DNA of 64,000 bases from JAWWOL01 sp033851545 (GTDB taxonomy: Bacteria > Actinomycetota > Actinomycetes > JAWWOL01): the NCBI GenBank assembly GCA_033851545.1, contig JAWWOO010000097.1, forward strand, positions 29,144 to 93,143. Direction: 5' to 3'. Positions 10,968 to 18,435 of this stretch are shown in pieces; position 1 is the first letter of the stretch, and the number at the start of each line of letters is the position of its first letter. The position numbers and the translations under genes were made by a program. The notes beneath the pieces are model-generated. The model was not told where the DNA came from and searched no databases. It saw nothing but the letters and a program-made list of their open reading frames with translations.

Positions 10968-12647
10968 CTAGGTGTACGGCACCGGCGGGGGATGATCGAC
11001 GGTTACCCGGGTCACGCCGAAGGCGTTGCGGGCGTAGACCTCGAGGACATCCGTCTGCGCGAGGCCGGTCAGTTGGGTGAACGGGCTGTCGCTGAAGCAC
11101 CGGCCGTTCGGATCCGTCGTGTTCTCCAGCGTGTCCCCGGGCTCCGGCTGATCTATGCGCTTTCCGTTGACAAGGACAGCTGTGCAGGTGGTGAGGCCCT
11201 GATCGCTCTGACCGCCGGTCCACTGCAGGTAGCCCGAGACGGTGTCCCCTTGGTACGTCGCCACGATCGGCGAGGGCGGTGATCCCACGCCCGCAACGAC
11301 AGGCCCGTACTCAGGACCGTCCCCGGAGACGTTCGTCGCGTAGACGCCGATCTTCTGGGTGACGTTGTGCGTGACCTTCACCACGAGCGACCGGACCCTG
11401 GCTCCCACCACGGTCAGGTGAGGGACGGCGCTGATCAGGACGCCTGTCGGCGGTCGGTAGGCGCCTCCGTCGGGCGGTGACACGGCGACGGTCCAGGAGG
11501 TGACGGCGCCCTTCGTCACCGGGCCGGCGGTCCACGAGACCCGCAGGTGGGTGTCGTCGACGACGTCCACGGTCATCGACGCGGGCTTGACCGGCGCCGT
11601 GGGAAGGACCTTCGCCTTCGACCGGATCAGGAACGCGGAGTCGGCACTGTTCCAGTGCGTCGCAAGGTACGAGCCACGCTTGGGGCTGAGCGAGAAGTAG
11701 TCGTCACCGTTGCAGTCCAGCAACCGGAAGTCGTCGGGCTTCTTGCAGATGAGCTTCTGCTTCTGCTTGCTGCCGTCGTCGTAGCACATGGCGTCCTTGC
11801 CGTCCCAGCAGTGGCCTTCGTCGGTGTGGTGCGGGGAGACCGGCTGCACCGCACCCATCGTGTGGGTGATTTCGTGTGCGGCGATGAGGCCGGTCCAGCA
11901 GTTCACCCACACCATCGCGTAGCTCGGGCCCGAGTTGTTCCGGTTGACCGCGCCGGTACGGGCGTCCGACGCCACATTGCCGAAGCCGCAGTCGCTGAAC
12001 GGGTAGCCGAACGGATGGTCGGGGGTGTCCACGAGGACCAGGTAGGCCCGGTCGGTACGGCCTAGCTGGGCGCTGGCCTTCTGCAGAGCCCGGCCGATGT
12101 TGGAGAAGGGGAACCCGGTGACGTTGGCGGACTTGGCAACTGTTGCGGTGATGACCGTGGGAACGCAGCCTCCGGCCTGCTTCTTCGTCACCCACCGAAC
12201 CGCGCGCTTGCCCTTGGACGAGTGCTCGAAGACGCCGTTGGCGCCGGGCACGAGTCGCTGCAGGATGAACGGCAGCGAGGCCTTGAAGATGGACGGGCCA
12301 CCCTTGACGTGAACGTAGACCAGCTGGATCCGCTTGCCCGAGGTGCCGTTGCCGTCGCAGCGCGTCGGCACCTGCCAGCCATCGAGCTGCTTGATGCCCT
12401 GCTGCCGCACGAAATCCGTCGATGCGGCGCTGCCGGCAAGCCCGGCCAGGGCGGCCCGGTGGTTGCCGTCGAGGCAGTACGCCCTGCCGGTGAACGACGC
12501 AGCGGCGTCCACGCAGCCGATGCCGAGCGGCCCCATCGTCCGGGCCGTCACCTGGGCAGCCCCGGCCAGTTGCCCCGAGGCCGGAGCGCACAGCGCCACA
12601 GCCACCACCATGCCCGTGACGCCGGTCAGAGCCTTGAGTTTGCGCAC
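10968..12647 (-). CDS. Secreted zinc metalloprotease-like protein with fibronectin type III domains
   Basis: 559 residues from GTG 12645-12647 (GGGAGAGG upstream). The N-terminus is a signal peptide (basic KLKA, hydrophobic GMVVAVALCAPASGQ). The catalytic region at about 250-300 carries HEITHTMGAVQ followed by a Cys/His-rich loop and DAMCYDD, which resembles a metzincin Met-turn. Paired cysteines throughout suggest extracellular disulfides. Residues from about 345 to 550 form two FN3-like modules (for example DDTHLRVSWTAGPVTKGAV). The classic third metzincin ligand (His/Asp at motif position 11) is Gln here, so the third ligand probably comes from the HH or GHC segment just after. Substrate unknown. 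It stands alone; a decayed FN3 copy lies just upstream. Confidence 0.75.
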   Translation of the reverse strand: MRKLKALTGVTGMVVAVALCAPASGQLAGAAQVTARTMGPLGIGCVDAAASFTGRAYCLDGNHRAALAGLAGSAASTDFVRQQGIKQLDGWQVPTRCDGNGTSGKRIQLVYVHVKGGPSIFKASLPFILQRLVPGANGVFEHSSKGKRAVRWVTKKQAGGCVPTVITATVAKSANVTGFPFSNIGRALQKASAQLGRTDRAYLVLVDTPDHPFGYPFSDCGFGNVASDARTGAVNRNNSGPSYAMVWVNCWTGLIAAHEITHTMGAVQPVSPHHTDEGHCWDGKDAMCYDDGSKQKQKLICKKPDDFRLLDCNGDDYFSLSPKRGSYLATHWNSADSAFLIRSKAKVLPTAPVKPASMTVDVVDDTHLRVSWTAGPVTKGAVTSWTVAVSPPDGGAYRPPTGVLISAVPHLTVVGARVRSLVVKVTHNVTQKIGVYATNVSGDGPEYGPVVAGVGSPPSPIVATYQGDTVSGYLQWTGGQSDQGLTTCTAVLVNGKRIDQPEPGDTLENTTDPNGRCFSDSPFTQLTGLAQTDVLEVYARNAFGVTRVTVDHPPPVPYT

Positions 12648-12688
12648 GGATTGCCTCTCCCGGCCGCCAGGTGCCGTACTCAGCCGGG

Positions 12689-13098
12689 TCAGTATGCCAG
12701 CCGTGGTGCCTGCGCGCTATGGCTCGATCGGCCCAGATGAATCGACTGCGGCGTGGGCTGAACCGCGGTGGCACCCGGGACGATGTCCGAGACCACGTCG
12801 TGCCCAGAGGCGTTGCCGGCGTGGACCGCGAAGGCGGTCCAGCTGGCGCTCGGCAGCGTGATCAGCGCCGAGCGGGCCTTGACGCGTACGACCACCTGGC
12901 CGCTCGGTCTGGTGCACGGCCAGAGGCCGTTGCCGTCACTGAGGATCTCGCCTCCCAGCGCGGATATCAGCACCGTCCAGGACGTGACAGCCCGCGACGG
13001 GTGGGACCTGGCACCCACGAGATCCGGACGTGGGTGTCGTCCACCTGGGTGACCATCACGCCCACCGGCTTGCCCGGACGGGTCGGCAGCGCCCGCGC
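12689..13098 (-). pseudogene. Decayed fibronectin type III module, paralogue of the downstream metalloprotease
   Basis: On the minus strand, codons after a TAG at 13099-13101 read ALPTRPGKPVGVMVTQVDDT, then HVRISWVPGPT. After a frameshift near 13000 they continue RAVTSWTVLISALGGEI and end in a Cys/Val-rich FN3-like stretch. This aligns with the intact gene at 10968-12647 (VLPTAPVKPASMTVDVVDDT, then HLRVSWTAGPVTKGAVTSWT). It therefore looks like the 3' remnant of a second related gene, broken by an in-frame stop and a frameshift and lacking any catalytic domain. From 13099 to about 13332 no further coding sequence is evident. Confidence 0.6.
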
Positions 13099-13332
13099 CT
13101 ATACGCCGCCCGAGTGGTCATCTTCACTAGCGGCGAGACAAGGGCCGCGCGGCAGAGCTACGGCGTTGAACATTGAACGGCTGTCGTCAACCCCCAACAA
13201 CTCGTGTGTGGAGAACTTGACTCCGCGGAATCCCTTTGTCCACAGGCACTCTCAAGCCATCCGCTCATTGTCCTCGAACTGTCCGGGCCCCTACGTATGG
13301 TCCCGTCAGGATCGACGAAAGGGCCCAAGGTC

Positions 13333-14278
13333 ATGGCGCAAGTCCCTGTGAACAAAGAAGACTCGAATACGCCGGAGACACCCCTACCGCAACTCGAGGC
13401 GACCTGCTGGCTCTCGCGAGCGACCTCGCCGCTGCGGAGTGTCGCTGGCTGCACATGCCTCCGGCAAGGCCGATGAGGCCGGCACAGAGCACGACAGCCA
13501 AGCCGCCACCGGCGCATCCTCGGACGAGGGCCACCGGCTGATGACCGCCGCCGAACGGGCATCCAGCCGCGCCGACGCCCTGGTCGCCATGGCGGAGGTC
13601 TAAATCGCCCACCATGCCCCGGTATACGGAGCGGACGTCTATCAGGTCGTCGTCCACGTCCGCGACGATGCACCGGCCCACGTGGAGGACGGCCCGGCGA
13701 TTCCGGTCGAGACGGCCATGCGGCTGTCCTTCGACACGTCTGTCTACTGCGTCCACGAGGACAGGCGCGGGGCGGTGCTCGACCTCGGGCGGGTGACCAG
13801 CAAGGTCCGGCGGCCGCTCAGGCGGGCGTTGTGGCTGCGGGACGGCGGCTGCCGATTCCCGGGCTGCGGTCGGCGGCGGCGGGTGGACGCCCACCACGTC
13901 AAGCACTGGTCCAAGGGCGGCCGCACCTGCCTGGCCAATCTTTGCCTGCTGTGCCGGCGCCACCACACCCTCGTCCACGAGGGCGGCTTCAGCCTCATCA
14001 TGGACAGCCAGGGCCAGCCGGTGTTCCGCACACCGGAGGGAACCGAGCTGCTCGAGTTCCCCGCACTGCCAGGATCGGGGCGGGCCCCGCGAGAGTGGCA
14101 CCAACAGGCGGTCGCGCCCGGCGCAGTCGAGACGCGCTGGGGTGGTGAAAAGGTCGACCTCGACTACGTCGTGTCGGTGGTGTGCCAGCCCAAAGCCCAG
14201 CGGTCGCTTGAGGTTACCGGCGACGAGCCTGACCGGGCGAAGCCAGGCGACGGGGAGCCGGACCAGGCCGCGTCCTGA
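13333..14278 (+). pseudogene. HNH endonuclease of the DUF222/13E12 family, degraded
   Basis: The C-terminal part (13604-14278) is intact: DVYQVVVHVRDDA, VEDGPAIPVETAMRLSFDTS, then the HNH domain CRFPGC...RVDAHHVKHW...LCRRHHTLVHEGGF. Upstream in the same frame HRLMTAAERASSRADALVAM is followed by an in-frame TAA at 13601-13603. Further upstream, a piece of the DUF222 N-terminus (DLLALASDLAAAECRWL, from about 13398) lies in another frame, and most of the DUF222 domain is deleted. An open frame from 13682 could still give a 198-residue HNH protein, but its start would be internal to the family. Such genes are common multi-copy relics in actinobacteria. Confidence 0.75.
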
Positions 14279-14405
14279 GCGGGTGCCCCCCGAGCACACG
14301 CCAGGGATCTCCTGCGCCTCGCCGGAAAGCCGATGCAACCATCCACGACCTCGACGCGTGTCTCCTCCATCATCGAGCCACTGAGCAAGGGGGAGACCAG
14401 CGCAG

Positions 14406-14924
14406 ATGCAGGACGACGAGGACTACGACGCGTTCTACCGGGCCACGGCGCCGGGGCTGACGCGCCAGCTCACGCTGGTCACCGGCAACGTCAATGACGC
14501 GCAGGACGCCGTGCAGGAGGCGTTCGCCCGCGCGTGGCAGCGATGGTCGACGATCAGCCGCTACGACGCACCCGAGGCCTGGGTACGTACGGTCGCGCTG
14601 CGGCTGGCGGTGAGCCGCTGGCGCAAGGCGCGCAACGCGATCGTCGCCTGGCAGCGGCACGGGCCGCCCGATGCCCTGCCCGGAGCCGGTGAGGACACCG
14701 TGGCCCTGGTCGCGGCGTTGCGCCAGCTGCCGGAGCCCCAGCGCATCGCCATCGTGCTCCACCACCTGCTCGACCTGCCCGTGACCGAGGTCGCCAGGGA
14801 GACCGGGGTCCCCAGCGGGACCGTGAAGGCGCGCCTCGCCCGCGGCCGGGCCGCACTCGAACCACTGCTCACCGAGGCCGGCGTACGCCGCCCCATCACC
14901 CAGGAGACGAACGACCATGGCTGA
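14406..14924 (+). CDS. ECF RNA polymerase sigma factor (SigE-like family)
   Basis: 172 residues, ATG 14406 preceded by AAGGGGGAG. Region 2 is at about 8-75 (DAQDAVQEAFARAWQRWSTI, PEAWVRTVALRLAVSRWRKA) and region 4 at about 100-155 (LRQLPEPQRIAIVLHHLLDL, VARETGVPSGTVKARLARGR). It directs RNA polymerase to an unknown regulon. Its last codons overlap the next gene by 8 bases, so the two are translationally coupled; the partner is a membrane protein likely to act as anti-sigma factor or output. Confidence 0.92.
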   Translation: MQDDEDYDAFYRATAPGLTRQLTLVTGNVNDAQDAVQEAFARAWQRWSTISRYDAPEAWVRTVALRLAVSRWRKARNAIVAWQRHGPPDALPGAGEDTVALVAALRQLPEPQRIAIVLHHLLDLPVTEVARETGVPSGTVKARLARGRAALEPLLTEAGVRRPITQETNDHG

Positions 14925-15780
14925 GGACTTCGAGAATCCGGAGCGGGCCGAGACCGACCTCGGGAGCGGGCTGCGCGGGCGGACGATGCTCGAGCGGCTG
15001 CACGTCGAGCTTCCCGGTCCGGAGGCCGCCCGGCGACGCGGCCGGCAGCGGACCCGCAACCACGCCCTCGCCGGGGCAAGCGGGGTCGCGGCCATCGCGG
15101 CGGTCGCCATCGTCGGCGGCACCGCTCTGGCCGGAAGCCACCCCGGAACGGTCAAACCCGGAACCTCGACCAGCGTCGCCACGCCTAGTCCGTCAACGAC
15201 ACCGACGACCACGGCTCCGGCCCCTGACACCTCGACGGCCCTGCCGGTGACTACAACGACGCCGGCCGCCTCGGACCCCGTCACCACTGGCTCCGGGACG
15301 ACGAGCCCGATCACGTCGACCACCACTGATGGCCCCGCCGTGAGCACCAGCACCGCACCCGCGGGGCTCGTCAGCGCAGTCAACGGCTTCGGCATCGGCA
15401 AAGCCATCGTGGACACGGCCACCGGCTCGTGCTTCCAGGCCGACCTGCACCAGCTACTGACTGGCAGCGCCGCCGACGCCTGGGTCGCCGGCCACCCGAA
15501 CTGGACCCGCTTGGGCAACCTCGCGGTGGTTGTCGACCCGGACGGACCCGTGCTGCACTGCATCCCCGTCGCGCCCAACGTGGCCGTCACCCTGACCTGG
15601 GTGCCACCGACCGGCTCGTTGGGCAGCAGGCCGTCGACCTTCACGACGCTCCGCAAGCTACTGCTCAACCAGCTTCCCCTGGTGAGCAGCACCGGCTACT
15701 GGCTGAACGGTAAGTACTACACCTGGCACCTGGACACCGCCGGCTCGATCGACCGGCTGGATGCCTACTACACGCCGTGA
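14917..15780 (+). CDS. Single-pass membrane protein coupled to the ECF sigma factor (putative anti-sigma factor)
   Basis: 287 residues. A cytoplasmic N-terminus (about 1-48; ERLHVELPGPEAARRRGRQR) precedes one transmembrane helix (about 50-70). A Thr/Ser/Pro-rich linker follows (about 75-150, TPSTTPTTTAPAPDTSTALP-like), then a small extracellular domain with two cysteines. It overlaps the sigma gene by 8 bases. There is no clear zinc anti-sigma (HxxxCxxC) motif, so the anti-sigma role rests on position and topology only. The S/T-rich linker resembles segments that actinobacterial Pmt O-mannosylates. Confidence 0.7.
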   Translation: MAEDFENPERAETDLGSGLRGRTMLERLHVELPGPEAARRRGRQRTRNHALAGASGVAAIAAVAIVGGTALAGSHPGTVKPGTSTSVATPSPSTTPTTTAPAPDTSTALPVTTTTPAASDPVTTGSGTTSPITSTTTDGPAVSTSTAPAGLVSAVNGFGIGKAIVDTATGSCFQADLHQLLTGSAADAWVAGHPNWTRLGNLAVVVDPDGPVLHCIPVAPNVAVTLTWVPPTGSLGSRPSTFTTLRKLLLNQLPLVSSTGYWLNGKYYTWHLDTAGSIDRLDAYYTP

Positions 15781-15818
15781 CCCTGCGCGGGAAGAACTGT
15801 CTTTGCCGTTCCGTGGTC

Positions 15819-15849
15819 ACCTACGCTTGCGTAGGTTACGCTCCCGTAG
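15819..15849 (+). promoter_or_regulatory. Tandem palindromic operator upstream of the desaturase, likely TetR binding site
   Basis: ACCTACGCTTGCGTAGGT (15819-15836) is a perfect 8-2-8 inverted repeat. Directly adjoining is TACG-CTCC-CGTA (15837-15848), a second, shorter palindrome with the same half-site. Both lie 28-58 bases before the desaturase ATG. The paired TACG/CGTA arrangement and the TetR gene cotranscribed just downstream suggest autoregulated control of the desaturase operon. Confidence 0.6.
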
Positions 15850-15876
15850 GTAGCCGCCTGATCCGGAGGACCACGG

Positions 15877-16875
15877 ATGACCCCACCTCGCCCGACCGTG
15901 TTGGCGCCCGGTGCACTGACCGCAGCCGAGGGCGCTCCCGCCGAGACCGAGCGCCGCGCCCCGCGCCCGGCCGTCGTGCCGCCGACCTCCGCAGCCAAGC
16001 ACCGCGGCGAGCAGATCGCCCTGTTCAGCTTCGTCCTCATCCCGTTCCTGGCGGTGATCGCGGCCATCCCGCTGCTGTGGGGCCGCGGGATCACGCTGAC
16101 CGACGTCGTCATCTCGTTCTTCGCCTACGCGATCACCGGGCACGGCATCACGATCGGCTTCCACCGCTACTTCACGCACGGCTCGTTCAAGGCCAAGCGA
16201 CCCATGCGGATCGCGCTGGCCGTCGCCGGGTCCGCCGCGATCGAGGGCCCGGTCATCCGCTGGGTGGCCGACCATCGCCGGCACCATGCGTTCAGCGACA
16301 AGGAAGGCGACCCACACTCCCCCTGGCGCTACGGCGAGAACTTCCGCGGCCTGTGCAAGGGGATGTTCCACGCCCACATGGGCTGGCTGTTCGACTCCGA
16401 GCAGACCTCACAGGAGCGGTTCGCCCCCGACCTGCTGGAGGACCATGACATCAAGACGGTCCACCGCTACTTCCCGGTCATCGTCGCCGTGTCCCTCGCC
16501 CTGCCGGCACTGCTCGGTGGGCTGATCACGATGTCCTGGTACGGCGCTTTCACCGCGTTCTTCTGGGGCAGCCTGGTACGGGTCAGCGTGCTGCACCACA
16601 CCACCTGGTCGATCAACTCCGTGTGTCATGTGGTCGGCGACCGCCCGTTCAAGAGCCGCGACCGGTCAACCAACTTCTGGCCGCTGGCGCTGATCTCGAT
16701 GGGCGAGTCCTGGCACAACCTGCACCACGCCGACCCGACCAGCGCCCGGCACGGCGTGCTGCGCGGCCAGGTCGACTCCAGCGCCCGGCTGATCTCCCTC
16801 TTCGAGCTGTTCGGCTGGGTCTATGAGGTGCGCTGGCCATCCCGAGAGCGGATCGCCGCCAAGCGAGCCGCGTGA
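15877..16875 (+). CDS. Membrane acyl-CoA/fatty acid desaturase (delta-9 type)
   Basis: 332 residues from ATG 15877, with GGAGGA six bases upstream. It is a di-iron desaturase introducing a double bond into saturated acyl chains. The three histidine boxes are present: HRYFTHGSF, HRRHH and HNLHHAD. Four hydrophobic segments surround them, the membrane topology of this family. Its TGA overlaps the GTG of the downstream TetR gene, so the two form one operon under the palindromic operator. Confidence 0.95.
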   Translation: MTPPRPTVLAPGALTAAEGAPAETERRAPRPAVVPPTSAAKHRGEQIALFSFVLIPFLAVIAAIPLLWGRGITLTDVVISFFAYAITGHGITIGFHRYFTHGSFKAKRPMRIALAVAGSAAIEGPVIRWVADHRRHHAFSDKEGDPHSPWRYGENFRGLCKGMFHAHMGWLFDSEQTSQERFAPDLLEDHDIKTVHRYFPVIVAVSLALPALLGGLITMSWYGAFTAFFWGSLVRVSVLHHTTWSINSVCHVVGDRPFKSRDRSTNFWPLALISMGESWHNLHHADPTSARHGVLRGQVDSSARLISLFELFGWVYEVRWPSRERIAAKRAA

Positions 16876-17600
16876 AGCGTGACCCCGAACGTGACCCCGA
16901 ACGTGACCTCGGTGTGGTGACCCCGATCGAGGCCGTCCCGAGACAGGCCAGAAAGCGCCCGCCCGCACCGCGTACCCGGATGACCGGCAAGGAACGCCGC
17001 GAGCAGCTGCTCGACGTCGGCCGGTCGTTGTTCGCCGAGAAGGGCTTCGACGGCACCTCCATCGAGGAGATCGCCGCCAGGGCAGGCGTGTCCAAGCCCG
17101 TGGTCTACGAGCACTACGGCGGCAAGGAGGGCCTCTACGCCGTCGTCGTCGACCGCGAGGTCAGCCGCATGCTCGACACGGTCACCGAGGGCCTGTCCGG
17201 CGGCACCGCGCGCGAGCTGCTCGAGCAGGCGGCGATGGCACTGCTGTCCTACGTCGAGAACGACAGCGACGGCTTCCGGATCCTCGTACGGGACTCCCCC
17301 GTCGCGTCCGCGACCGGCACCTTCGCCAGCCTGATCAGCGACATCGCGACGCAGGTCGAGCACATCCTCGGCCGCGAGTTCAAGGCTCGCGGGTTCGACC
17401 CCAGGCTGGCGCCGATGTACTCCCAGATGCTCGTCGGCATGGTCGCGCTGACCGGACAGTGGTGGCTCGACGCGCAGAGTCCTGAGCGCGAGGTGGTGGC
17501 TGCGCACCTGGTCAACCTCGCCTGGAACGGACTGTCCGGCATGGAGGCCCGGCCCCGGCTGAGCGCCGACCGGCGCGACAAGGACGTGACGAAAGCCTGA
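16872..17600 (+). CDS. TetR family transcriptional regulator, probable regulator of the desaturase
   Basis: 242 residues if started at GTG 16872, which overlaps the desaturase stop by 4 bases. A charged N-terminal extension of about 35 residues includes a duplicated RDPE unit. The TetR HTH follows (REQLLDVGRSLFAEKGFDGT, IEEIAARAGVSKPVVYEHYGGKEGLY), then an all-helical ligand domain. Later GTG starts would remove the repeat without touching the HTH. Its position behind a lipid enzyme suggests that it senses an acyl-CoA or related ligand (inference). Confidence 0.93.
   Translation: MKRDPERDPERDLGVVTPIEAVPRQARKRPPAPRTRMTGKERREQLLDVGRSLFAEKGFDGTSIEEIAARAGVSKPVVYEHYGGKEGLYAVVVDREVSRMLDTVTEGLSGGTARELLEQAAMALLSYVENDSDGFRILVRDSPVASATGTFASLISDIATQVEHILGREFKARGFDPRLAPMYSQMLVGMVALTGQWWLDAQSPEREVVAAHLVNLAWNGLSGMEARPRLSADRRDKDVTKA
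16878..16908 (+). repeat. Short tandem repeat in the TetR N-terminus
   Basis: The unit CGTGACCCCGAA occurs at 16878-16889 and 16890-16901, with a partial third copy (CGTGACC). It encodes RDPE-RDPE-RD. Each unit also offers an alternative GTG in another frame; it probably arose by slippage. Confidence 0.6.
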
Positions 17601-17655
17601 CGGGCGACCGCGACTCGCATGGTGACCAGGGTCTGAGGTTGGGTACGGCGCGTCC

Positions 17656-18435
17656 GTGACCGTACTCATCGGGACCTCGGGCTGGCAGTACGCCTCGTGG
17701 AAGGTGCCCTACTACGGCAGGACGCCGCAGCGGCAGTGGTACGAGAAGGTGCTCGCCGACTTCCGAACCGTCGAGCTCAACGTGTCGTTCTACCGGCTGC
17801 CCAAGCTGGAGACGTTCCAGGGCTGGGCGCGGCGGGCGCCGGACGACGCAGTGGTGACGGTGAAGGCAAGCCGCTACCTCACCCACATCAAACGGCTGAG
17901 AGACCCCAAGCCGTCGGTCGACCTGCTGATGGAGCGGGCCCAGGGGCTGGGCGACCGGCTGGGTCCCGTACTGGTGCAGCTCCCACCCGACCTCCGCGTC
18001 GAGCCGGACAACCTGGCCGCGACGCTCGACGCCTTCCCGCCCGGTGTCCGGGTCGCCGTCGAGCCTCGGCACGAGTCGTGGTGGACCGACGAGGTGCGCG
18101 AGGTGCTGACCGTACGGAACGCCGCCCTGGTCTGGGCGGATCGCCTCGGCAAGCCGATGGGCCCGCCGTGGCGCACGGCCGACTGGGGCTACCTGCGGAT
18201 GCACGAGGGGCGCGCGCACCCCTGGCCGTTCTACGGCAGGACGGCGTTGCAGACCTGGGCGTCGCGGCTGCAGGAGACGTACGGCGACGACGCCGACGCC
18301 TACGTCTACTTCAACAACGACCCCCGCTGCGCGGCCGTCGACAACGCGATCACCTTCGGCCAGGCGCTCGACCGGGTCGGGGTGAGCCGGTCGCGGACCC
18401 CGGCCCGACGACCCAGGCTCAACGCGGCCGCCTAG
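17656..18435 (+). CDS. DUF72 domain protein (YecE-like)
   Basis: 259 residues from GTG 17656. Matches the DUF72 TIM-barrel-like family: GTSGWQYASWKVPYYG at the N-terminus, FRTVELNVSFYRLP, VTVKASRYLTHIKRL, QLPPDLRVE, RHESWW and the C-terminal YVYFNNDPRCAAVDNA. No biochemical function is firmly established for the family. It converges on proS; the two stop codons share CTAG at 18432-18435. Confidence 0.92.
   Translation: MTVLIGTSGWQYASWKVPYYGRTPQRQWYEKVLADFRTVELNVSFYRLPKLETFQGWARRAPDDAVVTVKASRYLTHIKRLRDPKPSVDLLMERAQGLGDRLGPVLVQLPPDLRVEPDNLAATLDAFPPGVRVAVEPRHESWWTDEVREVLTVRNAALVWADRLGKPMGPPWRTADWGYLRMHEGRAHPWPFYGRTALQTWASRLQETYGDDADAYVYFNNDPRCAAVDNAITFGQALDRVGVSRSRTPARRPRLNAAA

Noticed and set aside
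13682..14278. A complete small HNH nuclease gene
   Set aside because: Family sequence continues upstream in frame through a stop codon, so the frame is a remnant.
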